This document shows, piece after piece, positions 25,713 through 39,714 of a stretch of DNA of 64,000 nt. The stretch spans positions 2,415,072-2,479,071 of the forward strand of contig JAQFVV010006309.1 of assembly GCA_028023455.1 (NCBI GenBank), written 5' to 3'. This stretch comes from Epiperipatus broadwayi (lineage: Eukaryota; Onychophora; Udeonychophora; Euonychophora; Peripatidae). The translations under genes were made by a program, and so were the position numbers. Within the stretch, counting starts at the first letter, position 1; every line of letters begins with the position of its first letter. A model generated the notes under the pieces. The model was given only the letters and a program-made list of their open reading frames with translations. It had not been told where the DNA came from and did not search any database.

Positions 25713-26321
25713 TATCAACAAATTCTTTAATTGAATTTTTTTTCCAGCTATCTATTTTTTATAATTGAAGTGGAACTTTTTCCATTTAAATATATATATA
25801 TATATAGATCGGTGGATTATATTTGGATCTTAGAAACTTATTTAGATTAAAAAAAGTTATCTAAACTAGTCTTTATACAATTTACTGCAGAACAGAATAG
25901 CTTTAGTACAAGATTTCAAAGATAAACTGCAAAGGAAAAGACATTAAATAAGTCTGTTATCTAGTAAAAGGTGAAAATTTAATGTTTTATCCTTATTTTA
26001 TCTCAAATTAGAAATATCTAAATAAGCATTTACTAATTAATAATTGGATAGCTAGCTATTCAATTTGTTAAATGAAGATTGTAATGGAAGTATTGTTATT
26101 TATATGTACAATGTATTATACTAATATTTTTAATAATATTTTTACTGAAAAATCTGAATAGCCAAAATTTAAATAAACATACAAAATTATTGTACATTAG
26201 ATTTATTATATCAAGGTCTTTGATTGTGTTAATTATGCATTAAACCAGAGACTAACTTAACTATCAGTAAGAAATTTCAGTAAAATTATTATTTTTTATT
26301 TCACAATTATATTTTGATTGA

Positions 26322-26323
<2 letters not shown>

Positions 26324-26404
<81 letters not shown>
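26324..26404. repeat. (TA)n microsatellite
   Basis: About 81 bp of uninterrupted AT dinucleotide repeat. Confidence 0.95.
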
Positions 26405-26407
<3 letters not shown>

Positions 26408-26715
26408 CACACATGCTCATTCATTAAATAAAATGTTCTCTACAAACAAGGATTATTTTTCTAATTGGAATAATGAGACAAAAATGGACTATTAATAAAT
26501 TTAATAATATATATTAAATACTTTAGTACCAAAGAAGATTTTGATCAAAATATATTTACAATAAAAATTATTTATAAATCAATAATACAAACTTTTTCAG
26601 AAAGGAAATCATTTAGTATATTATAAAATATTGATATCACAATTCTTAATTTTCTATACTTAATTTATAATCTTATTTTTAAAGCGTTCTCTAGCTATTA
26701 ACAATTTTATGCAAA

Positions 26716-26812
26716 AATGTGGGAGGTCATCGCAGCAGCCTTGCAAGCAAGTAGTTGGTTGCAGACGGTTGTGGGTTCGCGTCCTGGCCGATGCTATGAC
26801 ATATAAAAAAAA
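26716..26812 (+). mobile_element. tRNA-derived SINE, copy 3 (variant)
   Basis: Related SINE with a different anticodon-like loop (CTTGCAA), an extra GTAGTTGGTTGCAGAC segment, a well-kept B box (GGGTTCGCGTCC), the terminus CCGATGCTATGACATAT and an A run. The 5' acceptor and A box are lost or degraded. No clear target duplication is visible. Confidence 0.7.
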
Positions 26813-26814
26813 AG

Positions 26815-28240
26815 AAGATAAAAAATTAAATAATCTGAGGTATAGTAAGCAAATATATTATCAATTATTCATAAAAGTGATTCTGTTAGGCATAGAAAGT
26901 ACTAACTAGTAGATATAGACAAGTTACTAATCACTACACAACGAATCCTTCTTTATTTAGCTATTTTATGTATAAATCATTTATTAAATTCTTTAATTTT
27001 TATATATGTTTTATCAGTACTGTTTTTTTTTTTTTTAATTTTAATAAAAAGTTATTTTACCTTTTTTATTTTACCTAAAACACATTTTTATATAAGTAGT
27101 TTTATTCACGAATTATGATGGATGTATTTATCAGTTTTTAAAATAATAATAATTATCATTATTGTTAGTGTCATTTTAATATGTGTTATTATTATTTTTT
27201 TGCTCCATATACTATTTTATTCTATCTGTATGAAAATATTGAAAATCTTTTATCTTATTTTGTTTTAATTTGTTATTAATAATATGCAATAATAAAATAA
27301 TAATTATATCAGGTGAATGGCTTTTAAAAACTGATAAATTATTAAATTAATTTAAAGATAGAAAAAATATTAGAAATGTTGAGCAATCTAATTAAAGTAA
27401 AGAGCATTGAAATGTACAGGAAATTCTGTAATTTAAAATAACAAAAAAATATAAATGTACAAAGGAAGGATACATTTAAAGTTTATATACATTTTTTAAA
27501 AAGCATACTGCAATAAAATCTCAAAAATTCACTTTGAATGTCTACAAAAATGTATTCATGATAATATTTGTTTTAAAAAAATAATTAAATTGTCTTCAAA
27601 AAATTTAATAAAATAATTAGCAATTTTAGTAAGATAAAAAAAATTATTAAAAAGCCATTGCAAAGTGAAGGTATCTCCAATGATCTTCCATACAGAACAG
27701 TAAATACAAAGCATTATCAGGCTGAACTATTTGTAACACATTAATTGAATACTTTTTGTCACTATTTTACTCTCTACATAGAAATAACTAATTATCCATT
27801 TTCCAACCATTAATTGGATGGTTTTGGATCAGAAAGAAAAAAATATAAATCTGATTACAACTTGTAAAAATTTTCAATTGTTATTGAACTAGGATATAAA
27901 TCCATGTTGTAGGATTGACAAGCAGATGTGCTATTGCACCCCCCCCCAACTGTAAATTAACATTTATAATAGCAATTAGTTTTGATGTTAGCCATATTCA
28001 TAAGTAAATAATCATGAAATTTTAAAACACATATTTTAATTAGAGATGAAGAATTAAGCTATCAATAAACTTTTTGCAATAAATTTAGAATTATTTTGAT
28101 TAAATAAAACTTTTGATTTAAAAAAAAGAGGATGGCAAATAAATAATAGTATATTTGTCACACCTAAAAGAGTTTAATCATTGATATTAACTTTTTGCAA
28201 AGAAAGACAAAATAAAAATATATATTCATAATCAATCAGT
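26815..28240. other. AT-rich stretch; possible tRNA-like remnant
   Basis: AT-rich with no gene. Around 27890-27945 the - strand reads AGCACATCTGCTTGTCAATC, like an eroded tRNA-derived SINE head next to a C run. The support is weak. Confidence 0.3.
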
Positions 28241-28241
28241 C

Positions 28242-28396
28242 AATAATATTTCCAGTGCATACTACTATTTGAAATAAATATCAAATCACCCTAAATGTTA
28301 AGAAATTTTCAGCTATGACCTCCATGAATAATGTTTGAGATGATTTGATAATTGGTATTTATTTCAGATAGCTGTATGCACTGGAAAGATTTTCAT
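28242..28396. repeat. Hairpin element (about 150 bp)
   Basis: CCAGTGCATAC...ATTTGAAATAAATA on the left pairs with TATTTATTTCAGAT...GTATGCACTGG on the right. Arms are about 45-50 bp with a few mismatches; no coding content. Confidence 0.65.
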
Positions 28397-30508
28397 GTAT
28401 ATCTGTTTTTGGGAGTTTCAAAGCTTAAAAATGACTACTATTTGAATGTCTTTGTGTAAGTATAGTAAACATGTTTGTTTAGGAGCAGTTTAAAGATTGT
28501 TGCTTACATAATTTTACACTCACTGTTTGAATTAGTCCATGTTTCAATCTTAAATATCTTTGCATCCTATAGTTTAACGATATATCTTTTTAAATTAGCT
28601 GTTTGAGATGCAGGCTCTAATATGTTTATTCACAGAAGGTGACCTGAAAATTTTTTAATATTTAAAGTGATTTGATATAATCAGTCAAGTACAGTGATTT
28701 TATTTATTAGTTTATCACCTGTACTTTTTTTAAAGACATGTATATGTGTAATGTATATAGGATTAAAAATAAAAATTGCTTAGATAAGTCTCAACTCATG
28801 CTAAAATAATATATATATTCTTTACATTTTTTTACATTATAAATATGTTTATCTTATATAACATAAATTAAATATTAAATTTAAATAAAAGAAGAAATTA
28901 AAAAAAAATACATAAGAGTAATCAATAACTTCAAATGTAGTTGAAATAAATCTAATATCTTAATAATGTGCAAAGAATATAATGTAGCAAAGAATTTAAA
29001 TATGTGTATCCTGTAACATACATCATTTTATGTCATAAGGTTAATAAAAGACTAACTGAATAAAAATGAAATTGTTTATTGATTGGGAGTTCATGATAAG
29101 TTCAAACATCTGAAGTGACAGAGCTCAATTATAATCTATGGACATTGAGCTCCTGACCTGTCCACTCTGTGATTGGTCCAAACCATCCACAGCAATAATT
29201 AAGAGATTATTGCTTATGAGCTTTACGTGGATTCAAGAATCAAAGTAATGGTTCAAACTTTGATTCACAAACCTTTAACTTTTGAGTCTATTGCACCATC
29301 TTTGTGCTTTGTCATGCAGAATGAATTGATCTATTAAAGGATTTAGATTTGGTGATCAATATTCTTTCACTTGATCATTGTCATTCTGGTGACCATCACC
29401 ATGCAACAATATACATATATACATATGCATTGTTCCAGATGAAAATGACTTCATTTATGTACTGGATGATTAATTTGTAAATTAAAATATCAATGCTAAA
29501 ATGCTATTAACCACAAGCTTATTTATCCAGCACAATATTAGTCAATAACTAAATTATTATTAAACTATCCATCATCATCAGTTTGCAAATTTGATTAAAG
29601 TATGCTCTTAATGAAATAGTACTGATGAACTTGTTATATTTCCCTAAAAATAATTAATCTGAACTGATTATAAAGATAATATTGGCTCATACGAATGAGT
29701 TTTCTCTTTAAATATCTTAAATAAGTTATCTTTGGCCTAACATAACCAGGCACCTTGAATTTTTTTCTTTACATTTGATCATTCACAATCACATGGATAA
29801 AGAAATTAAATGTTCTGCAATCAGAATGTGAATTAAATAAAAAAATGAATAAAAATGTTACTCTAATTTTAAATAAACGATTTAATGAATTAAATATACA
29901 CAAATTATATTTCATTCCCATACCAATATATTACATCACTCTTATGAGTAGGATCTATAAATACATAAATAACTTCTATCTAAGGTGATTGCTTATATTT
30001 CTAGCCAGATTTAATACTTTATTTAGTCTTTGTTAACATTTTCAAAAATATATGCACATATTATATAAAATCACTTATCAATTGTATACCCACCCTTTAT
30101 GAGATATCTCCCTTAAAATATGTTTTCATCATCATTTCCAGCCATATAATATTCAAGAGAGAAAGGTGATCTGCCTAAACCTTGCATAGAGATTGAAATG
30201 CTTGACAGGTTAATAAATATGTCAGTCTTATCCAGATAGTAATATGCATCATAGCATGACAAGAAATCAAGAAAATAAATCAAGCTACAAGTTAACAATA
30301 TTCTGAAAATAATTGTAATTGAAATTGAAAGACCATAATATATATTCAAACATTAAGAAAAAAATAGATCAATTCTTTTGGATGGGAATACATATTTTTT
30401 ATTATTATTCTCTAAATTTTTCACTCCACATTGATAATGTAAAACAAGGAGGAATAATTTAATATTAAAAAGAAATATGCCTATGTGTTTAAAAATTTTT
30501 TTAATAAA
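28397..30508. other. AT-rich stretch with an unclassified patch
   Basis: Mostly AT-rich. The part at about 29070-29330 is more complex. It shares a loose word pattern (GGAGTTCAT.A.AAG and CCAAACCAT) with 34345-34430, so both may be old copies of one unrecognised repeat. Confidence 0.35.
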
Positions 30509-30968
30509 TGTGTTTTATCAGTTCTTACTTATGAATCTGAGACTGGAGTGTTTAACAGAAGAGCAATACTGAGACTTTCAGACCATTCAACAAAGAATGA
30601 AGAGATACATGTTAGAAGTAACAAATAGATATTGAAAATTAAATACTTGGGTGAGAGAATAAACAGGTAATACTAATGTCATTGAAAGAATTAAAAGTCT
30701 GAAGTGGAGTTGAGATGGACATATTTCTAAAAGAGATAATAATTGACAGACAGTTGAAATAATAACCAATAAAGCAAGTAACTAGATTCCAAGAGATTGT
30801 AAAGGACTTAGAAATAGATCACATCTAAGATGAATGGATGAAATAAGGAAGTGTGCTGAAGAAATGTGGAAAAGAGAGCCTAGAGATTGAAGAAGATGGA
30901 TTGAACATGGAGAGACCTTCATCCTACATTTGATTGCTAATGACGATATAATATTGTTTAAGCTGTAA
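30509..30968 (+). pseudogene. RTE-like LINE C-terminus (degenerate)
   Basis: The + strand translates, with several in-frame stops and probable frameshifts, to CVLSVLTYESET, then RMKRYMLEVTNR, VIERIKSLKW, DGHISKRDNN, a proline-arginine patch, MDEIRKCAEEMWKREPRD, RRWIEHGETFI and ANDDIILFKL with a final stop at 30966-30968. The order (VLTYG.ET, RME..MLG.T.RD, RI..LKWRW.GH.AR, GRP..RW.D.I) is that of the region after the RT domain in RTE-type non-LTR retrotransposons. The copy is 5'-truncated and dead. Assignment is by remembered family pattern, without a search. Confidence 0.65.
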
Positions 30969-32820
30969 GGAGGATGAATTTGACACATTTGTTGGATATT
31001 TCCAATCTATAATAGGATTGCTAATAATTCCATTTCTATTGGTGGACAATTCTAAAATTAGACAAAATTAAATTAATATTTGGTAATATCTCAAAATATA
31101 TCTAATGAATGTGCTAGTTCAAACTTCTAACATATATATCTTTGACTATGACATATTTATAGCAATATTATTTGTGTTTTTTAATAAATATAATGTTGAT
31201 TAATTCATCTAATGCATTCTCATTTTAGATTCATTCTCAAATAGATATATTTTCTCATGATTAGTTAATTAATAGTAGATAGAATGTGATTTTGTTGTTA
31301 GTGTTTATATGCTTTCTGTGAGTTAAAATCAGAAACTATAATAAGAAAATTAATATAAATGTGAATCAGTTTAAAGTCTGGAGCATAGCTGTTCATAAGA
31401 AAGTGGCATTCATTCTGAAGGTCTATAGAAAAGCTATTTTTCATAAATTATAATTGTTTAAATTAGGTGATGTATCTGGAAATGTAATCACTAATCTGAA
31501 AGAACTTTTTAATGAAGAAGAATTTGATGACTATTTATGTTATTGAATTATAAAATCGCAAAATGCATATTTGTGAATATTATTAAACATGAAAACATAG
31601 AGATTTGACATAATCATAGATGGCTAATCTTAGCAATGAATTTCTTTTATCTACATGAAATTTGAAATGTACTATAAAAGTTTTGAAAACAATTTACCCA
31701 AGTAACACTCTTTTATTGTGTAATTATTACCCCTCTCACATTCTCTCTACTATATACAAACATTCATAGTTTTTTTTTCTATTAATACAATATTTTATCT
31801 CAAGAAATGGATCTTATAATTATAATCATATATTCAGTGCATATATTAAAATTATCTAAGAATAACCATTCTATATTAAATATGCAATTATATAATAATA
31901 TAAGAAGTTTGTTATTGTTTGATTCAAAATGGATCACTGAATAACAAGTAAAAGAAGCAAAAATGAGATAAAAGTATGGATTGAAGATATAGTTTATGTG
32001 ATGATTGGAGGAAGAAAACAATATTTTTTTGCATGCATGATATTGAAAGAGGAGGTTAAAGTGTATGTGTAAGGGAAAAAACATTATTGACATCACTTTT
32101 TCTAAGTTGATAATGATCTTTTTCCCTTTCATTTTAAATAGTAAAAAAAATAGTGAAAATGTGGAATAGTGAAATAAAATGTTGTATTTGCAATGTGTAA
32201 AGTGCATAGAAAAGTGTGGTATTAATAAGAAATAATATGAAAGAATGTTAAACTAATAAACAGCCTTTCAAATAAGATTGAAGAATAAAAGAGAATAGAT
32301 CAGTGCTGATGGATTGATTTGTTAATAAAAGATTGGAAATAGTAATTAGGATAAAATAGTTGGTATTAAAGTAGTATTAAAGTTTTAAGGAAAAAGTTTC
32401 TAGGCATATGATTTTTATGCAAAAATATTTTTATTTCTCTTTAAGAACTCATTTTACAAGACAGCATATGAGATTCTAATTGGTTTATTTAACTTGACAA
32501 TCAATATTTGTAAATATTATAAGTTATTAGATTTTATAATATAGCAATATTTATTAAAATAAATTTTTCATATTATTATCTGAGAAAATGCTGAGAAAAT
32601 ATTTGTATATCATTTTTTCAGATCAGATCAATAATATGTCAAGAGAGAAGTATTAATTGCTTGCATAAGATGCTGAAATTTGTGGCATGTAAAGTGATTT
32701 TATTTTGCATTTAATTTTTTCTGTATGCAAGGAAAAATATTATAAAACTATATATCCACTAGTATTTAAATAATATGGACTACTATTTATAAAACACTGA
32801 TTTGAAATTAGAATACACCT
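30969..32820. other. AT-rich stretch without recognised gene
   Basis: A 135-codon frame on the - strand (31800-32207) is Phe/Ile/Leu/Asn-rich. It looks like chance translation of AT-rich DNA, so it is not called as a gene. Confidence 0.5.
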
Positions 32821-32914
32821 AAAGATCTTTTAATAACTGAAACACACAGGCTCATTATATACCTGTATTTATATATAGTCTGTGCTCATATATCCTATAT
32901 ATAAAGATCTTTTA
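32821..32914 (-). repeat. HHR-2 tail fragment with target duplication
   Basis: A short fragment of the HHR-2 distal segment (AATAACTGAAACACACAGGC...) with CTGTGCTCATATATCCTATA. It is bounded by the direct repeat AAAGATCTTTTA at 32821-32832 and 32903-32914. Orientation follows the family order. Confidence 0.6.
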
Positions 32915-33404
32915 TAATTTTATGGTTTATTCAGTTTTATTAAACTTTAACATGCTTTAGTGCTGATTCATTAGAAATAGATATCATGATTTTGACGTAA
33001 TTGATAATATTTACAGAGAAATATAAAAGTGTTTTAAGTTTGAAGTATTAAACTATTGCCCTTTTTTAAGATTAGAGGATTGTGATATTTAATGAAAACA
33101 TATATTTTTTAGATAGGTTGCTTTTTCCAGTTCAAAAGAACTACTATTTCATCTATTAGCCCACAAGAGGTACTTCATTTTTCTCTTACCAGAATAGAGC
33201 TTTGATATTTTTTATTTATTGATTGGAGTTAAAATTTAGGGATTTCAGACTTTTTTGAATAGTATATTGTTCAATCTTCCAAAACAAGTCAATCATTGTC
33301 AAATTATTAAATTTAAATGAATATATTACATCTATTTACATAGTCATGATAATTAAAGCTGACATACAGTAGTCACAATCATTTGTTAATATATGATTTT
33401 TTTC

Positions 33405-33495
33405 TACAGTACAGGCTTTTTCATACCTGCACTCCAATATGCAATATATAGGGCGTTTGAACATAGTTGAGGGTTGTGTCAAAGTCTGAATCATT
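33405..33495 (-). repeat. HHR-2 tail fragment
   Basis: Shares ACAGTACAGGCTTTTTCATA and ATATATAGGGCGTTTGAAC with the copy at 2406-2480. It lacks the ribozyme. Confidence 0.6.
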
Positions 33496-33612
33496 TGTTG
33501 TAAAAAAAATATGAATGAGTATTAATGAACTATACTGATAAGCAATGATATTTACTGCATATCAAATAAATACAAATTTATCTTTTTTAAAATTATTTAT
33601 ATATATATATAA

Positions 33613-33692
33613 TCATTGAAACCAGTCAACAATCAACAATTTCAACCTGTTGTCAAGGCAACCCTCTTTTAACAATAAAGATGAAATATACT
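33613..33692 (+). repeat. Dispersed repeat family D, copy 1
   Basis: Shares ACCAGTCAACAATCAACAAT and CCTGTTGTCAAGGCAACC with three other copies (34212, 42045 and 47969). It sits directly after a TA tract. Confidence 0.6.
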
Positions 33693-34211
33693 TATATATA
33701 TTATAATGATATAAAATAAAAATAAGCAAATGAGTGATTTATCAAATATCTCATAATGTTATGTGCCAAATTTTAACTGTAGAAAATATGCTGGTTATCA
33801 AATTATAATAGTATAAAGTATAAAATAATCAAAAATGATTTGCCTAATACTTTGGGCATCAGAATGTAATGGAATAAATAATTTTTTAAACTTAATCTGA
33901 TAATGATTAATAAAACATTGGCTTAATTGTTCATTTACAATAATAGCAACAGATAATTATTAAATTGTTCTCAGATTAATTACTATTAGGCAATGCATTA
34001 ATAGTACCTAAACTTAAAAGTATAAATTAATTAATTAATTAATTAATATTAAATCAACGTCACATTCAAGTATATCTATGATAAATTTAAAGAAAAATCT
34101 TATTTAGACTCTGTTTGAATTGCCAAATATCATGTAATAACATAATATGTAAAAATGTTTTTTTAATATTTTGGCTAGCTGATGTTTTAATATATGAATA
34201 AATATATCATT

Positions 34212-34300
34212 AAAACTAGACAACACATAGACAATCCCAAAATCAATAACTATCAACAATGTTAACCTGTTATCAAGGCACTCAAAGTTTATATTAAAGT
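34212..34300 (+). repeat. Dispersed repeat family D, copy 2
   Basis: Contains GACAATCCCAAAATCAATAA and CCTGTTATCAAGGCA, as in the other copies, after an AT-rich lead-in. Confidence 0.6.
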
Positions 34301-34926
34301 GTAGTATAATTATTTAAGTATAAAAAATCAAAACATTAAAGACTTTATTGCCCAGGAGTTCATAAGAAGTTTTAGCACCAAATTGGATTGCTCTATCAAC
34401 TGCCCCAAACCATGCAGGGTATTTAACTATGAATAATCACAAAATCCAATTTTATTAATAAAATAAAAATGTATTAATATAAAACGATAATGAAAAAACT
34501 ATATATGTGCACTAAGAAGTAAATAAAATATTCATTGTTTAGTAATTTATCCTGAATTAATTATCATTTATTTATTGTGTCTGTTACTGACTCTATAAAG
34601 TTAACTAACATGTGTTGTGAATGATCTTTAAGAAAATTCAAAAAGAAAGTATATTGTTCTAGCTTAAATATTTTCAAATAAATATGAAAAAATATTTCAA
34701 AATTTTAATGTTTATTTTATTTACTTATTTTCTTATAATGTTAAGCATAATCTTACTAATTTATGTACATAAAATATTATAATGTAAATGTTTATCAATA
34801 TGTGCTATCATGCATATTGCCTGAAAACATTTATACATAAAACCTATTGCTTTTTAAATATATATATGAAGAAAACAAAAAATATATACTTTTATTTGTA
34901 TCAACTAATATTATCAATAAAATCTT

Positions 34927-35657
34927 TTAAAGGAGTTTTATGAGATGACTCAAAGCCATTTCAAGTCACTTGAATTCCATCATTTTTAACACTATGGTAA
35001 AGATTTTACCGGCATTTGAAAGGTTATAAAAAGTTCTGTAAGATGCTGCCCTCTCTTGAATTATTTTCCAAGTAAAAAATCAATAAAACACATTGAAGGT
35101 CTAACAAAGGAAGAGGGCAGTCTGTTCTTGATTCTGATTGGCTGTTAACCATCAAGGACAAAGAAAAACACTTGTCAATAACTAAAGCGCTACGATTTCT
35201 TTTTTTTCATTTCAAAAGTGATAAACGAATGTTTTAGACCATTTTCAAAGTATTTTTTGACATATTATAAATTATTTTGATAAAATATGCTAAAAATAAA
35301 ATTATTTTAGAAAAATAGTTAAGACTTTATCAAAAATTATTTACTTTTCCACAATGTAAAATTGGGAAAGAAATCACTGACGTCAGCAAAACTTTTTAGT
35401 TGGTGAGTAACATTTGTTTTAGATTTGCCGCTATCGAATATTTTTATAATTATAAATAAAAATTTATTTTTGAAAAAACTTTCATTTACTTTCATAACCT
35501 GACAAATTATTAATATACTTTTTACAAATGAAACTAAAGTGAATATAATATTAAAAGATAAATATATTTTGACAGTTGAGTTTGTGAATTGACCAATTAA
35601 AAGTTTAGACTTTTACCTCACTTGGCCAAAAAAATTAATTGTCCGTTAAAAGATTAA
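34927..35657 (+). mobile_element. TTAA-bounded non-autonomous element, copy 1
   Basis: A 731-bp segment that is a diverged copy of 47049-47820 in the opposite orientation. Shared landmarks in order: AAAAGTTCTGTAAGATG, AAGTAAAAAATCAATAAA, GATTGGCTGT, GATAAACGAATGTTT, TTTTAGAAAAATAGTTAAGA, TATACTTTTTACAAA and a weak GGCCAA end. TTAA occurs at both boundaries, as in piggyBac-type insertions. No transposase frame. A palindromic TGACGTCA lies at 35378-35385. The superfamily is an inference from TTAA and weak inverted ends. Confidence 0.6.
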
Positions 35658-36245
35658 AAACAATGTATTCTTTTAAATTTTGTTTACTACATAATTTATT
35701 CTTTTCTTTGGTAATATTATATTTTTTCTGTACTTTAAACAACAGCATGCATTTTTAAAAACAAATAAAAAAAATTTTAAAAATGTGTTACCTGTTGAAT
35801 TCATTCTAATATCCAAAAGTAATATCATTTAAAATGTAATTTTATTGATATAAGATTTATTAAATACATCAAACATTTATCATTATCATATATATATTTT
35901 TGTATAAATACACCCAAAATAATAATAAATTTGGAGTTCAAATTTTTTTGAAGATTCCATGGTATATAAATAGATATTAAGTTTAAATCCAGGCAACCCC
36001 AACTTAATCATGTTCAAAAATGTTATCGATTTTAAAGACATTTCAACTTTTTAAACAAAGTATTTCATAATAGAAATATCATAACATTAAGGTTGTGTTC
36101 TTTAGTAACAATAATAGCATTTATCAATTTTCATATATTGCATGAGTTAAACTGTTGCAGCTAAATTAATATACCACAATGAGTTGATTTTTAAGTGTTA
36201 TGCAGATTTTTAAAAAAACCAAGAATTCCTTGGAGAATTTGTTTA
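35658..36245. other. AT-rich stretch without recognised gene
   Basis: Nothing identified. Confidence 0.5.
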
Positions 36246-36560
36246 TTAGCTTAGAATATTGGCATCAGCATGGGATTTAAGAATTCTATCATCATATTTT
36301 CAATGGTATGGATGGCTGAAGAGTTGGAGGTGGTTATCCATTAAAGTGTAAGGATTTGCTATCTTAATATAAACTGAGCACTGATTATATATATATAAAA
36401 GATGGTAATCTGGACCAACTGAGTGCTGGTTTAGCATAAAATACATATATTGGTGATTATTTATCTTTTCTGCATATGTGTGGTCATGTGTATCAGTAAT
36501 ACGTGATAGTGTGGATAGTGAAGTGGCTTGAAAGTCTGAGTTCAAATCCCCTATATTTAT
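36246..36560 (+). repeat. HHR-2 family repeat, copy E
   Basis: Almost full unit: TTGGCATCAGCATGGGATTT leader, end segment, hammerhead (36405-36460), TATGTGTGGTCATGTGTATC, and a clear B-box-like tail GAGTTCAAATCCCCTATATT. Confidence 0.8.
36405..36460 (+). ncRNA. Decayed hammerhead (HHR-2 copy E)
   Basis: Three bases of CTGATGA are deleted (CTGAGTGCTGG) and GAAA is AAAA. Flanking stem I is kept. Inactive by inspection. Confidence 0.6.
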
Positions 36561-39514
36561 TAGCTTAGACTATCATGTTTATAATTAAAACTTTAAAGAA
36601 TGTTATTGATATTTCTTAGCACATGAACTTTATTTATTTTATCTATTGTGAACATTAAGAGAGAACTCCCAAAATAAGAACAGGGACTAACATAGTTTTC
36701 TTCTGAAAATGTCGTTTTCATGTCATTATCCTAAATATTGTTACCATGATATAACTCAAATTCAGTTCATCTCAAAGATTTCTGCTACAAGAGTTAAATT
36801 TATCCATATACCACTCAATGAAAAGTTCTTTCAGAAATATATTATCATTCTGTGTTGTTAAAATATTTTCTTATCTTTGCAATAATAAATGCACAATATG
36901 TTTTTAAAATAATATATATAAACAATACATTTACAAATCAAAATACACCTTTAAAATCATATTTTTATTAAAGTACAGGTATTCCTTGTATACATTTATT
37001 TAATATATTATAATTAATCTTTTTTTTTAAATTTATTTTAAATAATTAAATATTTTTTAAAAACTATGTTGTTTTTTAAATATGTATAATTTAACACCAT
37101 CTAATCATATTGGCAAGTAAATACACACACATGCATACCCATACTTTAAATAAAAATTGACTATTTTATTTGTTTATGTTTTATGCATTATTTTTCAAAA
37201 ATATGCAGTAAATAAAATGTCAATAAATGGATTTATTCATATGTAATTCTTTTATTCTCATTATTGTATAAAATCATTTAAACGTCACTATTTATGTATC
37301 CCTAACATTATAATATGTTTTTGTCATTAACTTTTTTATGTTGTCCTAAAAATAAAATATTTTATTATCATGGTATAAAAAAAACTAACATTTTGATACA
37401 CAGTTTCTTTAAAATATATATCCTATCTTGTATTAGTTATGGTTTGTCTAAACTACATTTACTAATGAGGTAAAGTATTTGATTATTTTAAATTAATTTG
37501 GAATTAAGATAAACTAATTATTTTTTATAAAGATGATCCCAAGTTCATACTCAGGCCATGATGTTACAATATATATATATATATATATCTTTAGTTTAGG
37601 AAAAATAATGTGTTATTAGGGATGTCAAAAAAGTAGTAGTAATTTATGTAAATTTAAGCTATAGTTTGTGTTTATATACTTTTATTGCTTAACATCAGAT
37701 TTTATATCAAAACCATGTTACCACGAAAATTTATTATTAATTGATAACAGATTTAAAAATGAAATTCAATTTTTGTTTTAAATAGTTAGCAATTTCTACT
37801 AAAAAATTATATATGTATTTGTCTCAAAAATTATAAAAAAAAAAAAAGAATTAATTTAAAATTAAAAAAAAAATACTTTATTTAAAATGGATTAGCATTA
37901 TTTTTAATAACAGAATTTCCATGTTTTGTAAAAATTAAAAATTCAATTTATTAAACAATTGTTTATAATTTTTAAGTCTAGTTTTTTTTATTAATAACCA
38001 ATTTATCTAAAACATTCACCTGAAATTTTACAACAATACATCAGATTATCTTTTCTAATATATATATATACTTATGAATTTATAAACAGATTTTAAACAT
38101 TGAAAGTGATCTTATAATCCAATATAATTGCATTAGGCTGATTATCTAAAGCAATATTAATAACAATGAATATTAGAGAAAATATTGTAATTTTTTTGAG
38201 ATTTAAAAAAAATTTTTTTTTAATTATTCATGAATTAATAAATTGAATATAAAAATGCAAACTACTTTTTAATGAACCGTATTGTTTGTTTGTGTTTTTT
38301 TTTTTTTGTTTAAAGTAAAATTGAATTAATACAGTGTTAATATATGTAAAATTTAGTGCAAAATAGTCAGTTGAAAAGAATTTTTTCCCTAAAACTTAAC
38401 TATTGCTAGTTTTTTCATATATTTTGTTTTGTTTTATATATATAAATTGAAAATTTTATTTAAACTGTTAATGTATTTTCAAAAACTGCAAGTATTATTA
38501 TTTTGTTTTTCAGACATCAGTTTTAAATTATAAATTTAAAAAATCTTTTTACAATCATCGCGAAACAAAATATTAACATCATTAAAGAAGCTGAAACTGA
38601 CTTAATTAAAATAATAGAAGTATTTTGAAGTTTAATAATCATTTTATTGCTGCAACTAATTAAGATATATTGTTAAATTAAACTAATATTATTTTTAAAA
38701 AGTATTTGTGTGTGTGTGTTTAATTTTTAATATATGTTAAATTGATTTTTTGGAAAAATTATGAAGACACCTGTAGAAATGTAATGATTTTAGTTAACAT
38801 TTGATTTATAATCGTGTTTTGGAATAAATTATGTTTATAAGAGGGTAAAACTTTATAAATATATATAATAATCAATAAAGCAAGTCATATATAGCTTTGA
38901 GCTATTGGTACGCTCCCTATATTATATATATAATACTTGTATTGTTAATGGCTAATTCAAATATAAACTTTTAACTACGTTTAACAATTAATTGTAAACT
39001 CATTTTGCCAATTAATATCTAGTAATAAGAAGACAAGATTTTCAAAATTAATTCATATTCATTTATATATATATTTAGACAGAAATATATATAAATAATT
39101 GCATTGTTTAGCTATTTAAGTTTGATTTAGAAAATTTTTAGCAGTATTAATAATGTCTTGACAAAAAAAACTACAACTAATTATCAATGCTTATATGTGT
39201 ATATTTAATATTAGGAAATTTAACCTAAACAATAGTGGCAATATCATCATTGTATATAAAATATATATCAATATTTAAACAAGTAGTTTACTTATCATAG
39301 CACAAGATTAAATGATTTGTGTGTGCATACTTTTCTTGTACTAACTGACTATACTTGCTACAAGATGTGAGCTGCCTACTTGGGTGGTTTTATATTCACA
39401 ATTCATATAACATATAATACTATATCTTAGAGATTATGGATTATTCACGTTATTCAAATTATACCTCTCCTTTTGTTTATTTATATCTGTATAATGTATC
39501 ACATTGACTACTAT
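36561..39514. other. AT-rich stretch without recognised gene
   Basis: About 3 kb of AT-rich DNA with many A and T runs (for example 37845-37870 and 38200-38222) and short TA tracts. No gene or named repeat. Confidence 0.55.
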
Positions 39515-39656
39515 ATATATATATGAAAAACAAAATCAAGTTAAAAACTTGTTAACGCTTGTATTTATGTCAACAGATGGCGTTCTACCAAAAACACCGT
39601 CAAGCGTATTTCGTTTACATAAATGTCAGAGAATGCATTCACTATCTCTAACTTTA

Positions 39657-39714
39657 ATTCCACTTTCAGATCATGATTTCAAGCTATTTGCTATCGTCAG
39701 TGAAAGACAGGAAT
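39657..39714 (-). ncRNA. Type-I hammerhead ribozyme, core intact (HHR-1 unit 1)
   Basis: On the - strand: ATTCC-TGT-CTTTCA pairs with TGAAAG-T-GGAAT to form stem I with an internal loop. Core CTGACGA, helix II TAGC-AAATA-GCTT (AGC/GCT paired), GAAA, a very short helix III (ATC..GAT), then the ATC cleavage site. The 10.1-11.1 pair is U-U, which is unusual. Confidence 0.75.

Noticed and set aside
31800-32207. 135-codon open frame on the - strand
   Set aside because: Phe/Ile/Leu/Asn-rich with no domain, no supporting context and composition equal to its surroundings.
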